DNA from: Arenicellales bacterium
GTDB taxonomy: Bacteria; Pseudomonadota; Gammaproteobacteria; Arenicellales; JAJDZL01
DNA length: 64,000 nucleotides
Reading direction: 5' to 3'
NCBI GenBank assembly: GCA_951813075.1
Contig: OX638343.1
Coordinates: 2,679,999-2,743,998 of the forward strand
Position numbers and translations under genes: made by a program. Of the stretch, positions 48,427 through 57,388 are shown piece by piece. Below the pieces are notes generated by a model. It saw only the letters and a list, made by a program, of their open reading frames with translations, had not been told where the DNA came from and searched no databases. Position 1 is the stretch's first letter. The number at the start of each line of letters is the position of its first letter.

Positions 48427-49101
48427 TCAGATAACCTCGTCAGTACGCTGTGTCGTTTCACCGAAACGGCGCAGCGCGGGTTCTTTCAGACCCTTGTAGA
48501 GCGATTCGATATTTTCGTCAATCGCTCTATTTGATTGTTCAAACAAGCTGTTTCCATCGAGATCACTTTCAACCAGAAAGGGTCCGAATTCGGCAACATC
48601 CAGAACCCAGATCGCCTGCGCGATACCTAGTTCCTCAAGCCAGTGCACATCCAATACCTGCTTGATGCCGCGTCCTAAAAGCGCGCCGGTTCCGTAACCG
48701 ACAGTCGTCAGATAGACAGCACCTGTCGGTACAAATACTTGCGAGTAGTCTTCTACAGGCATCCCACCTTTGCCAATGACAACCTTACATCCGGATATGT
48801 CAAACCATTTCTGCATCCACTTCGAAAATCTGAAACTTGCCGTAGCGGTTACAGCGCCAACGGTGTAAGACCCGTCTGCCTGGACCGCTGCTGCCGGAGA
48901 GCAATGAAAATTTACATTTGATGTTTTGGATAAGTCCAGTGGTGGTGTCAATTGTTCATCAACGATTTTTCGATAAACACCTTCGCGACCGGTGTAGATC
49001 ACACCATCGAAATAGACCACATCACCGATTTCAAGCTGTTTGAGGTCAGAATCTGAAACCGGAGCCTGCAGTCTGACAATTTTCTGTCTGAAATTACTCA
49101 T
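48427..49101 (-). CDS. Class I fumarate hydratase/tartrate dehydratase, beta (C-terminal) subunit
   Basis: Small subunit of a two-subunit iron-sulfur hydro-lyase, 224 residues. IGDVVYFDGVIYTGREG (about 25-40) and the swivelling-domain motif VIGKGGMPVEDY are characteristic of the FumA/TtdB C-terminal fold. NFHCSPAAAV is also conserved. Its ATG overlaps the stop of the alpha-subunit gene by four bases, so the subunits are translationally coupled. Substrates of this group include fumarate, L-tartrate and mesaconate, and sequence alone does not separate them. Confidence 0.87.
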   Translation of the reverse strand: MSNFRQKIVRLQAPVSDSDLKQLEIGDVVYFDGVIYTGREGVYRKIVDEQLTPPLDLSKTSNVNFHCSPAAAVQADGSYTVGAVTATASFRFSKWMQKWFDISGCKVVIGKGGMPVEDYSQVFVPTGAVYLTTVGYGTGALLGRGIKQVLDVHWLEELGIAQAIWVLDVAEFGPFLVESDLDGNSLFEQSNRAIDENIESLYKGLKEPALRRFGETTQRTDEVI

Positions 49102-50027
49102 TCAAGCTCTTCTCGTCTATGGTATGGGGTGAACCACTGAGGATCTGTGCGGAACTCTGTGTCACCGTTGCCATTTATTCGAACCACTGCGCGCCGTGAG
49201 GACAGACAAAAACTGTGGATACTTACCGGCATGCCGCCGGTGTGGGTGTGGGCGACTTCGATATGGCAGTCGACAACCATTGAATTTCCGACAAAACCCA
49301 TTGGACCCATGCCGATCTGATTCCCTAGTTCTTTCAGTTCGTCTTCAAGTTCCGCGATCTTTGGATCAGGATGACGATCGCCAACAACCCGCAGACAGGC
49401 AGCCTGCTTACCCAGGACCATACAGGCATCTTTACTTCCTCCCACCCCGACACCGACAATCGCCGGTTGGCAGGCGAGACCTCGCCGTCCGAATTGGATC
49501 ATTGTATCCAGAAACATTTTTTTGACGCCGTCCCACCCATCACCGGGAAACAACATTCGATAATCCGTACCGAATAATCCTCCTTTGTGTACGGTCGTAA
49601 TATCCAACCAGTCGGCATCGGGCTCCACCGAGTACTCGATTTCCGGCGCCCGCGCGCCAACATTGTTATTGAAATCCTCCCGAGTCAGCGGATGTACCCG
49701 GTTCGGGCGAAGTGGAATTGTCTGGGTCGCTTCAGCGGTTGCTCTTCGCAAAGCGCGCTCCAATGCGACAAACCCACCTTTAATGGAAACTTCATTGCCG
49801 AATTTTACGTAGTATCTGGGTAGTCCGGTATCCGCACACATCGGCCGCTGGTCTGCAACCGCAATATCCCAATTGTCAATCATGGTGTCCAGAACAAAAC
49901 AACTCAGAGAGTTTTGCTCCGTTTCACGAATATTCCGTATACCGTTGCGATAGTCGTCCGGTATGCGGATTGCCGCTTGCCGGGTGATCGCGAGTGCAGC
50001 GTCCTGAATTGAATTTTCGGTAATCAT
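49098..50027 (-). CDS. Class I fumarate hydratase/tartrate dehydratase, alpha (N-terminal) subunit
   Basis: Catalytic subunit carrying the oxygen-sensitive [4Fe-4S] cluster, 309 residues. The first cluster cysteine is in PMCADTGLPRYYV, followed by further cysteines in ACQPAIVGVGVGG and the later VDCHIEVAHTHTGGMP. KGGLFGTDYRMLFPGDGWDG is typical of the family. It lies 26 bases downstream of an SdhA-like flavoprotein gene. This linkage suggests one pathway in which a saturated dicarboxylate is oxidised and then hydrated. Confidence 0.87.
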   Translation of the reverse strand: MITENSIQDAALAITRQAAIRIPDDYRNGIRNIRETEQNSLSCFVLDTMIDNWDIAVADQRPMCADTGLPRYYVKFGNEVSIKGGFVALERALRRATAEATQTIPLRPNRVHPLTREDFNNNVGARAPEIEYSVEPDADWLDITTVHKGGLFGTDYRMLFPGDGWDGVKKMFLDTMIQFGRRGLACQPAIVGVGVGGSKDACMVLGKQAACLRVVGDRHPDPKIAELEDELKELGNQIGMGPMGFVGNSMVVDCHIEVAHTHTGGMPVSIHSFCLSSRRAVVRINGNGDTEFRTDPQWFTPYHRREELE

Positions 50028-50053
50028 TGTTGATCTGTCGAGTTGCTCTGCAC

Positions 50054-51760
50054 TTACTCGCTGTCATCGGGTGGTTCAAGGCGAGTAAATCTGACTTTTT
50101 CAGAATATGTGTTTATTTTAGTATCTTGCATGACGAGTCGTGTGAATTCAGAATCGCGTAGCCGGCCCATACATGGATTTTCGGATCGATAGTGCGCACC
50201 TCGAGAATCCGTTCGTGCTTTCGCCGCGGTGACGATTGCCTGACTCACCAGAATCTGATTCTGCAAATTCAGATAGTCATGCCAGTTCAAATCGAAACAA
50301 CGGGTTGATGAGTCAATCCCGCACTCACTGAGTTCGCGTTCGATGTCGCATAGTGCAGTTGCCGCTGTCTCCAGACTCTTTGTAGATCGCAAAATACCCG
50401 CATGTTCCCACATGACATCGTAGAGCGATTCGCGGATATGATTCAGACTTTGAATTGGTTTGTTGTAAGGGGAAAGCGTACGCGAGACGGCAGTCTCCAA
50501 TACGTCCGTATCAGGTTCCGCAAACTCTCCTTCCGACTTCAACCAGGTGGCGACGGAATCACCGGCGATCCCACCGAATACTGTAGAGTTACCAACTCCA
50601 TTTCCACCGAGTCGATTGGCGCCATGCACGCCACCGGAGTCCTCGCCTGCAGCGTACACACCTGACATCGAAGTAGCGCATTCGACATCAATCTCGATGC
50701 CGCCCATAACATAGTGCGCAGTTGGCGTGACTTCAACGGGTTCAGAAACCAAATCAAGTCCGATATCCATGCATCGTTTTACCATGCCCTTGAACTGCGT
50801 GCGTACCAGGTTTTCATCCAGATGATTCATGCAGATGAATACACCACCGTTGGGTCCTGTGACGCCAGAACGCATCTGATCAAACATTGCGCGGCTCACA
50901 ATGTCGCGCGTGGCGCGCTCGCCTCGCTCATCATAATCCTGCATGAATCTGTAACCTGCATTATCCAGGAGATACCCGCCGGCTCCGCGTAATCCCTCTT
51001 CAATGATGGTACCCGTAATTCTTGTATCCGCGCCCGCCAGTAGTCCTGTCGGATGAAACTGAATCATTTCCATGTCCCTCAGGATCAATCCACCACGAAG
51101 AGCGAGTGCCAATCCATCGCAGGATTTGTCTGCCGAAGGGGTGTGAAATTTATACATGGTCGGACCGGCTCCGGTTGCGATGATTACCGCACGCGCCTGA
51201 ACCAGCACGAATTCTCCGCTGCGGATGTCGATCAAGAGAACGGCAGCAATTTGGCTTTGCTGTCGATCAGGGATCAACTCAATTGCCCGGTGCTCCTCGA
51301 GTATCGAAATAGGGCGGCGACGCGTCTGTTCTGCGAGTCGATTCATAATCTCGATACCGGTGAGATCACCCTTGTGAACCGTGCGGTCGAATGTTTGTCC
51401 TGCAAACGCCTTCTGATGAAGGGTTCCGTCGCTGTTGCGATCAAAGAAGCAACCATGTCGGTTTTCGAGTTCAAGAACGCGCTCTGGTGCCATTGAAACC
51501 AGAGTCCAGGCCAATTCCTGATCGTTGATCCATTTCCCACCCTCAACGGTATCTCGGAAGTGCTTCTCAATGGAATCGCCCTCGCTCAACGCAACGTTGT
51601 ATCCCCCTTGTACCATTCTTGTACAGCCAGATTTGCCGGCGAGGCCCTTGGTGGCAATTGTCACTTCGAGAGACGGATTTGCATCATGGGCGTGGATAGC
51701 GGCTAGCAGTCCCGCACCACCGCTTCCGAGTATCAGGACATCCGTCTGGATTTTCTTCAT
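50054..51760 (-). CDS. Succinate dehydrogenase/fumarate reductase-type flavoprotein (SdhA-like)
   Basis: FAD-binding dicarboxylate oxidoreductase of 568 residues. The FAD fingerprint is LILGSGGAGLLAAIHA. Active-site segments are IQFHPTGLL, RGERATRDIVSRAM and HYVMGGIEID, with GGVHGANRLGGNGVGN near residue 395. Where SdhA has the covalent-flavin histidine (SHTVAAQGG), this protein reads GCTRMVQGG, placing Cys at the His position, so FAD is probably not attached in the SdhA way. It is followed by class I fumarase subunits and preceded by two small SdhC/SdhD-like genes. No iron-sulfur SdhB lies nearby. Substrate is likely a C4-C5 dicarboxylate. Confidence 0.82.
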   Translation of the reverse strand: MKKIQTDVLILGSGGAGLLAAIHAHDANPSLEVTIATKGLAGKSGCTRMVQGGYNVALSEGDSIEKHFRDTVEGGKWINDQELAWTLVSMAPERVLELENRHGCFFDRNSDGTLHQKAFAGQTFDRTVHKGDLTGIEIMNRLAEQTRRRPISILEEHRAIELIPDRQQSQIAAVLLIDIRSGEFVLVQARAVIIATGAGPTMYKFHTPSADKSCDGLALALRGGLILRDMEMIQFHPTGLLAGADTRITGTIIEEGLRGAGGYLLDNAGYRFMQDYDERGERATRDIVSRAMFDQMRSGVTGPNGGVFICMNHLDENLVRTQFKGMVKRCMDIGLDLVSEPVEVTPTAHYVMGGIEIDVECATSMSGVYAAGEDSGGVHGANRLGGNGVGNSTVFGGIAGDSVATWLKSEGEFAEPDTDVLETAVSRTLSPYNKPIQSLNHIRESLYDVMWEHAGILRSTKSLETAATALCDIERELSECGIDSSTRCFDLNWHDYLNLQNQILVSQAIVTAAKARTDSRGAHYRSENPCMGRLRDSEFTRLVMQDTKINTYSEKVRFTRLEPPDDSE

Positions 51761-51783
51761 GGACGCGCTCTCAACGATAGCTA

Positions 51784-52122
51784 CTATTGGACTGATGCCG
51801 TCAGAAACAGTACACCACAGATGATCGAGAATCCTGCGGCGACTGAAATCCAGCGACTATTTATGCCACTGACCGAAAACCACTCAACGACAAGTATTCG
51901 GACTCCGCCGGCGAGATGAATCCCCGCGAGCATGATGAGCAAGGTTTCGGATAGCTTGACCGCAGGAGTTGATGTCCACGTCAGGAATGCATCCAACTGT
52001 TCCGGGTTTCTGATAAGCAAGGAAATAACGTACAGATGAATTGGAATAAACACAGCCAGACACAGACCAGAAATCCGGTGGACGATAAACGCCAGGTGAT
52101 TTGGATTGTCCTTTATTCCCAT
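51784..52122 (-). CDS. SdhC-like cytochrome b membrane anchor
   Basis: 112-residue inner-membrane protein with three hydrophobic segments. FIVHRISGLCLAVFIPIHLYV is the SdhC-type first helix with its HRxSG motif. LAGIHLAGGVRILVVEW carries the histidine expected to bind haem b. It lies 23 bases upstream of the SdhA-like gene and 6 bases after the SdhD-like gene. It should anchor the flavoprotein to the membrane and pass electrons to quinone, though without SdhB the electron path is unclear. Confidence 0.78.
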   Translation of the reverse strand: MGIKDNPNHLAFIVHRISGLCLAVFIPIHLYVISLLIRNPEQLDAFLTWTSTPAVKLSETLLIMLAGIHLAGGVRILVVEWFSVSGINSRWISVAAGFSIICGVLFLTASVQ

Positions 52123-52128
52123 ACCAGA

Positions 52129-52473
52129 CTACCAGATTGCCTTGATGGCTTCGGCCCCCAATACCAGAGTGAATGCTGCATAAAGCGTTACTGTCAAATC
52201 GATCAACCGTCTGTTCAGACTTGTCATTTCAGTGAGAATGTTACGCAGTCCAATCGTTGCGTGTACCACTACGGTAACGATAAAAACCCCGTAGAAGATT
52301 ATCCAGGCAATGTTTCCGCGAACTCTTCCGATGATTTCTGAAACTGAAATTTCCCCTTGCACCGCGTACATGATCGTGATCAGATGGATAAGCAGCAGCA
52401 GCGCGAGCAAGGCGCCTGTAACCCGTTGTATGACAAAGACAAACAAGGCAAAGTTGACAGATCGTTCTGACAT
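52129..52473 (-). CDS. SdhD/SdhC-like small membrane subunit
   Basis: About 114 residues with three membrane segments: VFVIQRVTGALLALLLLIHL, IAWIIFYGVFIVTVVVHATIG and a C-terminal LTVTLYAAFTLVLGAEAI. The QRVTG and VHATIGLRN motifs resemble SdhC/SdhD haem-anchor proteins. The ATG at 52473 (MSERSVNF) is chosen over an in-frame GTG at 52500. Both choices put the start within or next to the end of the upstream acyl-CoA synthetase gene, so translation is coupled. Confidence 0.7.
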   Translation of the reverse strand: MSERSVNFALFVFVIQRVTGALLALLLLIHLITIMYAVQGEISVSEIIGRVRGNIAWIIFYGVFIVTVVVHATIGLRNILTEMTSLNRRLIDLTVTLYAAFTLVLGAEAIKAIW

Positions 52474-52475
52474 CC

Positions 52476-54140
52476 TCAATCGGATTTTTCGGCCGCGCAC
52501 TGGCGTAGCAGATTCCTTCTGATCTTACCTGAGCTGGTTAGCGGGAACGAGTCCACAAATTCAATAACTCTCGGGTATTTGTAGGCTGCAAGGTTGGTCT
52601 TGACGTGATTCTGAAGTCTTTTGCGTGTCTGATTATCTTTTTCCACACCCGCCATCAGTCGCACATATGCCATGACGATAGAGCCGCGCTCGCGGTCCGG
52701 TTTACCTACTACCGCGGCTTCCGCAACATCCGGGTGGGCTACCAGGGCGTCTTCTACCTCATTCGGTCCGATTCGATAGCCAGCGCTTTTGATCAGGTCG
52801 TCATTTCGTCCGTGATACCAGAAGTAGCCGTTTTCATCCCTGACGGCAAGATCGCCCGAACGTAACCAGTTGCCCAGTCTCATTTTCTCGGGCACACCCG
52901 GATCACCCCAATATCCCAAGAACAGGCTGGGATCAGTTGGTCTCCACGATGCAATCTCCCCGACCGAACCGTCGGGCAATTGATTGCCTTGGTCATCGAT
53001 TATTGCGACGTGTCGCCCGGGGAACGCACGACCCATGGAACCGGGTATTGTTGGAAACAGACTCTTGCAACAGCCCACCATGTGGTTGAATTCGGTTAAT
53101 CCGTAAAACTCGTTGCATATGATTTCAAATTCATCCTCCGACCATCGCATCACCTCACCCGGAAGGCTTTCACCTCCGGTACAAATGACTCGGACGGATA
53201 GGTTCCACTTTTTTCTCGGTTGTTTGACTTCGGCTAGTCTTTTCAGTGCGGTCGGAGTCATGAACGAATGGGTTACGCGGTGTCTTTCCATGAATTCGAA
53301 TGCCCAATTCGCAGAAAATCTGTGGTCTGTTGAAATTACGGTCTGCCCGTGCTGCCAGGCTGGCAATACCAGGTCCAAAAGTCCGCCAACCCATGCCCAG
53401 TCTGCCGGACTCCAGAACACCGCGTCTGGATAATCCAGTTCCAAGTCGTAAATCAGAGTCAGTGTCGGTAGATAGGCGTGTATGATTCGATGGGCGTGCA
53501 GCAACCCTTTCGGCATTCCGGTAGAACCGGAGGTATACATAAGCAACGCGGGTTCTTCGGTAGCGGTAAGAACCGGTTCGAAACCCGCCGCTGACTGCTT
53601 GATACAGTCATCAAAACAGATCTCATCGGCTTCGGCTTGTCCATAAACGATGCAGTGCTCAAGAATATTCAGCGCTTTGCATCTGTCACGGATTTTCGAC
53701 CAGAATTCGGATTTGGTGATAATGATTCTGGTTTTTGAATCACTGATTACGTGCGCTACCGCGTCCGGACCGTACAGATGGGACAGGGTGAGGGCGACCG
53801 CGCCAATTTTGTAGATTGCCATATGTGCGATCGCAGTGATCGGGCTCTGGCTCGTATGGATTGCAACAGGCTCACCTCGGCGAACTCCCAAATTGGCAAG
53901 ATAGGCGGCAAACCGACTTGCGAGATCATCGAGTTCCCGAAACGTGTATTTTTCTATCGTTCCGTCGAGGTGTTCGTGAATGAGTGCGGTGTGGTCAGCC
54001 TTGTCATTTTGTGCGAATCGCCCTACTGTATCTGCGGCGATGTTTGCGTTGACCGGCATACCGATTCGGTAATGGCCATCGCAGGGTTCTGCAAAAAGAT
54101 TGGTAACTTTAGCGAGTGGTTCGTATGTGGAATCGAACAT
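52476..54140 (-). CDS. AMP-forming acyl-CoA synthetase
   Basis: Adenylate-forming ligase of 554 residues related to acetyl/medium-chain acyl-CoA synthetases. The phosphate loop is LMYTSGSTGMPKG (about 205). WSPADWAWVGGLLDLVLPAWQ is typical of the acetyl-CoA-synthetase-like group, as is EFYGLTEFNHMVGCC. The hinge is WLRSGDLAVRDENGYFWYHGR, and the C-terminal catalytic lysine is in TSSGKIRRNLLR. It begins the leftward operon with the anchors, flavoprotein and fumarase, so its acid substrate is probably linked to theirs. The specific acid is unknown. Confidence 0.84.
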   Translation of the reverse strand: MFDSTYEPLAKVTNLFAEPCDGHYRIGMPVNANIAADTVGRFAQNDKADHTALIHEHLDGTIEKYTFRELDDLASRFAAYLANLGVRRGEPVAIHTSQSPITAIAHMAIYKIGAVALTLSHLYGPDAVAHVISDSKTRIIITKSEFWSKIRDRCKALNILEHCIVYGQAEADEICFDDCIKQSAAGFEPVLTATEEPALLMYTSGSTGMPKGLLHAHRIIHAYLPTLTLIYDLELDYPDAVFWSPADWAWVGGLLDLVLPAWQHGQTVISTDHRFSANWAFEFMERHRVTHSFMTPTALKRLAEVKQPRKKWNLSVRVICTGGESLPGEVMRWSEDEFEIICNEFYGLTEFNHMVGCCKSLFPTIPGSMGRAFPGRHVAIIDDQGNQLPDGSVGEIASWRPTDPSLFLGYWGDPGVPEKMRLGNWLRSGDLAVRDENGYFWYHGRNDDLIKSAGYRIGPNEVEDALVAHPDVAEAAVVGKPDRERGSIVMAYVRLMAGVEKDNQTRKRLQNHVKTNLAAYKYPRVIEFVDSFPLTSSGKIRRNLLRQCAAEKSD

Positions 54141-54152
54141 TATTTTCTGAAG

Positions 54153-54944
54153 TCAGACCGCGATCTGAAAATCTGCGTCAGAAGCAGTTTGTAATGAAGC
54201 AGGTATGCTAAGTGCCAGTATCTCGCCCCATCGAGAAATGTCAGTATGGGATTGGAGTAGATCGTTTCTGACTTCAATTGAAATATTCGGAATGTTTCGT
54301 GATTCACCATGAAACGGTATTGTGAAATCCCTTTCATCTGTCATTTGAAATACCTCGCCCAGACCGATATTCAGATTCGGAAATTGTGCCTGCAGTTGTT
54401 GTTTTAGGTTTTCGGAAAATTTACTGTGAGTTCTAGTCATCAGATCAACATGCCAAATTCTCTTGGGAGCGTTTTTGAGCTTAGGCGTGAAACTATGCAT
54501 CGCAATCAGAACTGCTGATTCTCCGATCTCGTCAAGTTGCCTGACAATCTCGTTGTGGTATGGGTGGTAAATTTCATCCAGTCGGGTTTGTCGCTCGGTA
54601 TCGCCAATATTCTGATTGAACGGAATCCGTGTGTCGTCACTGTACGCAGGCATGCCTTGATCGGAGTTGGTCGGACGGTTCATATCCACAACAAGCCGCG
54701 AGTAGCGCTGGCTGACAAGTGTCGCATTCAGATTCTTCGCCAATTCAACAGCAACGGCGTAAGCACCGATGTCAATGGCGATGTGCGTTGACAGGTCAGC
54801 AAGTGAAACATTCCGGTCCTGTAGAGCATTCGGAATGAGATCGCCTGCATGATCACAAACTACAAGAACTTTAGAGGGTGAACTGGGTTTATGCAGTTTG
54901 ACCGGATAAGGGTCATTGTCGGTTAGAAGTTTTGCTCGGGCCAT
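54153..54944 (-). CDS. N-formylglutamate amidohydrolase family protein
   Basis: 263-residue protein of the N-formylglutamate amidohydrolase fold, a zinc carboxypeptidase-like amidase. CDHAGDLIPNAL near residue 35 carries the first metal ligands. RLVVDMNRP is the second conserved block, IAMHSFTPKL the third and IPNISIEVRNDLL the last. The ATG at 54944 is taken over a TTG three codons earlier. It ends 12 bases before the acyl-CoA synthetase start on the same strand and may head that operon. There are no hut genes here, so a substrate other than N-formylglutamate is quite possible. Confidence 0.78.
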   Translation of the reverse strand: MARAKLLTDNDPYPVKLHKPSSPSKVLVVCDHAGDLIPNALQDRNVSLADLSTHIAIDIGAYAVAVELAKNLNATLVSQRYSRLVVDMNRPTNSDQGMPAYSDDTRIPFNQNIGDTERQTRLDEIYHPYHNEIVRQLDEIGESAVLIAMHSFTPKLKNAPKRIWHVDLMTRTHSKFSENLKQQLQAQFPNLNIGLGEVFQMTDERDFTIPFHGESRNIPNISIEVRNDLLQSHTDISRWGEILALSIPASLQTASDADFQIAV

Positions 54945-55142
54945 TTCTTTCAATTTGAATTCATTACTAGTTTTTATAGATTACTGCCATTCGCCAGAAT
55001 TATGTCGTGCACGTGACCGAGTGTGTGTCGATCAAACCGATTCCGGGTTGTGATGTCGGCCTTTTCAGTCTACTTCAAATGTTCAGAAAAAACGCTTGGT
55101 ATAACTGAGTGAACTGTCACAGTACCTTGCAGATATTCGTTT

Positions 55143-56018
55143 TCAGCTGTGAATCGCTTTGCAAATTTCAATTACCCCGGGATAAACGAGTCCATCGGAG
55201 CGATTTGCAAAATACTGCGAGTTGACTTTATCCGTTGTCAGATGTTTGAGACGCGAATAGCCGCAACCATCAAGAAATTCCGCCATATTACCGGGGTCGA
55301 TGCTACTAACCCACTTCTCACCTTTTTTACTGACAAATTTCGCGCAACTATCGTGCAGGCTTATCCATTCAGGATCAATACATGATCTTTCGATGACGTA
55401 ATCAAATAGCACTTCGGTATTCGGTGCGCTATTTTGTGCAATCTTTCTCAAAGTGGATTCAACAGTTTGAAATGGCAGGTAATAGGTGACTCCGAACCAT
55501 GAGAACAATGCGGGCTTTTCGGTTTCAAATCCATTCGCCGTAAGCACATCGAACAGGTCATCCTGATTCAAGTCTGCGGCGATATATCGGACATTGTTGG
55601 GTTCAGGAATGTTGTTATTCTTCATTCTTGATCGTTTTTCCTGCTGGGTTGCAGATTGATCAATTTCAAAAATTGTCGTCTTGTCGTTCAATTCAGGATG
55701 TCTTATCGCGAACGTGTCGTATCCGGCACCGAGTATGACAATCTGATCAGTGCCGTTTTCAACTGCAAGCAAGGCTTCATCTTCGGCAAATCTGGCGCGG
55801 GTATAAACGACCATCGTGATCGGCACGACATCCTTCAGCAATTTGTCGATCACAAGCCAGTGTAAAAACCTATTTGGGATGATCTTTTTCCAAACTTTGC
55901 TGCACATCGGGAGCGCAAGGTAATCGTTAATGATTGGAGGGTCATCTCGAAACAAATGAGCCGCCCGAGCTGCGACAGCCAAGTCTGCGGTTTTGCTGGG
56001 TTTTTCTGTAATGGACAT
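55143..56018 (-). CDS. SAM-dependent methyltransferase, LCMT/PPM1-like family
   Basis: Class I methyltransferase of 291 residues from the leucine-carboxyl-methyltransferase-like family often found in bacteria with secondary metabolism. Family marks are TAVAAR-like LAVAARAAHLFRD at the start, YTRARFAEDEAL, the SAM loop VILGAGYDTFAIRH (about 97-110) and IFEIDQSATQQEK. FSWFGVTYYLP matches the conserved EGVxxYL block. The methyl acceptor is unknown. It stands alone, divergent from the oxygenase at 56424. Confidence 0.82.
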   Translation of the reverse strand: MSITEKPSKTADLAVAARAAHLFRDDPPIINDYLALPMCSKVWKKIIPNRFLHWLVIDKLLKDVVPITMVVYTRARFAEDEALLAVENGTDQIVILGAGYDTFAIRHPELNDKTTIFEIDQSATQQEKRSRMKNNNIPEPNNVRYIAADLNQDDLFDVLTANGFETEKPALFSWFGVTYYLPFQTVESTLRKIAQNSAPNTEVLFDYVIERSCIDPEWISLHDSCAKFVSKKGEKWVSSIDPGNMAEFLDGCGYSRLKHLTTDKVNSQYFANRSDGLVYPGVIEICKAIHS

Positions 56019-56423
56019 TTGCGACCTGAATTTGAGAGCTAATCTTGTTACGATATATTTTAGTGTCTTGCAATTTGACTCGGATGACTTTTGTCGGCGC
56101 CAAAATCCTTCGTGATTCAGGAATTCTGAACGACTTTGATCGGCTGCTAATTTTTCGAGAGGTCAGGCAAAGGTATGGAATTTCGGCGACCGGTTATGTG
56201 ACCTCGAACGCAGAAGAATGGCAAGTGCTTTGGTCAATCCGATACATTTTGAAACTTCCGAATCGAAATCTATGTGAACGGTCAAGCAAGACCGTAATCG
56301 TGTTATATTCTGCACTGTCCATCTTAGTCTGGTCGAACGATTTGTCATCATGATGGACGAACATCCATGCTACGCTTAAGAAATTGTTAAAGAACAATCT
56401 ATTACGACGGTCGAAAAACTGAA
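56019..56423. other. 405-base divergent intergenic region
   Basis: Separates the LCMT-like methyltransferase (leftward) from the IPNS-like oxygenase (rightward) and should hold both promoters. I see no convincing gene, RNA or repeat, and no clear -35/-10 pair. Confidence 0.35.
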
Positions 56424-57359
56424 ATGAGTGAAAGTTATTTCCCTGTAATTGATCTGTCATCGCTTAACGGGTACGGCGGAAGTACGCATTTGTCGGTCGG
56501 TGAACAGATTTGTAACGCTGCACAGCAGTATGGATTCTTCTATACCAAAGGTCATGGAATTGAAGATTCCGTGATCGATTCTGTCTTTGAGGTCGCACAG
56601 CAATTTTTCGCTTTACCTGATGAATCCAAAAATGAAGTTGCGGTATCGGAATCCCATCGAGGTTTTCTGGGTATCGGCGCATCGACGATGGAGGGTTATA
56701 GCAAAGCGGATCTCAAAGAAAGTTACATCTGGGGTCTCGATATCGATGCCAGTTCTATGGAAGCAGAAGACGTCCGAAATTTGCTGTCTGCAAATCGCTG
56801 GCCGGATTCACTACCGAGCATGCGAGACGCACTGAACGACTACTTTGCGGCTACTCACGAGTGCGCACGTCATATTCTGGAGGCTGTAGCGGTATTCCTC
56901 GGGGAGGAACGAGACTATTTTTCCAAACATTTTCGACGCCCGACTTCAAGAGGGTCGTTGATCTACTATCCGCCAAATGCGGGGACAAAAGGAGAATATG
57001 GCGTCTCACCGCACACTGATTTCGGATGCCTGTCGCTACTTTATCAGCGCAGCTCAGGATTGCGCGTGCAGACGCCGCAAGGGGAATGGCATCGCGCAGA
57101 CCCGATTTCGGGTACGTTTGTCGTGAATATCGGAGATTTGTTGGCGCGGTGGACCAATGATAAATTCATTTCAGTTCCCCACTGTGTTGTCAACGAGAAC
57201 AGTGATGCTCGATACTCGGTTGTTGTATTCGTGGACCCTGATTCACACACGCTGATTGATCCGGTGGTTGGTAATGATGAACAGACGCTATATGATCCAA
57301 TAGAGAGCGACATTTACATCAGCGGGCGATTCGATCGATCATTTGCTTATCGTAACTGA
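56424..57359 (+). CDS. Isopenicillin-N-synthase-like Fe(II)/2-oxoglutarate oxygenase
   Basis: Non-haem iron oxygenase of 311 residues. The N-terminal DIOX_N region (YGFFYTKGHGIEDSVI, then FFALPDESKNEV) is typical of the plant/fungal/bacterial IPNS-like family. The iron ligands are HTDFG (His and Asp) and the His in FISVPHCVVN. RYSVVVFVDP supplies the Arg-x-Ser that binds 2-oxoglutarate. These enzymes hydroxylate, desaturate or cyclise small molecules. The next gene starts 29 bases downstream, suggesting an operon running to 60079. Confidence 0.84.
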   Translation: MSESYFPVIDLSSLNGYGGSTHLSVGEQICNAAQQYGFFYTKGHGIEDSVIDSVFEVAQQFFALPDESKNEVAVSESHRGFLGIGASTMEGYSKADLKESYIWGLDIDASSMEAEDVRNLLSANRWPDSLPSMRDALNDYFAATHECARHILEAVAVFLGEERDYFSKHFRRPTSRGSLIYYPPNAGTKGEYGVSPHTDFGCLSLLYQRSSGLRVQTPQGEWHRADPISGTFVVNIGDLLARWTNDKFISVPHCVVNENSDARYSVVVFVDPDSHTLIDPVVGNDEQTLYDPIESDIYISGRFDRSFAYRN

Positions 57360-57388
57360 AGTTCTACGAATATCATGGACGGTTGGTC

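Noticed and set aside
56045..56353. 102-codon forward frame in the 56.0-56.4 kb spacer
   Set aside because: No ribosome-binding site, no family resemblance, and a competing reverse frame of equal quality.
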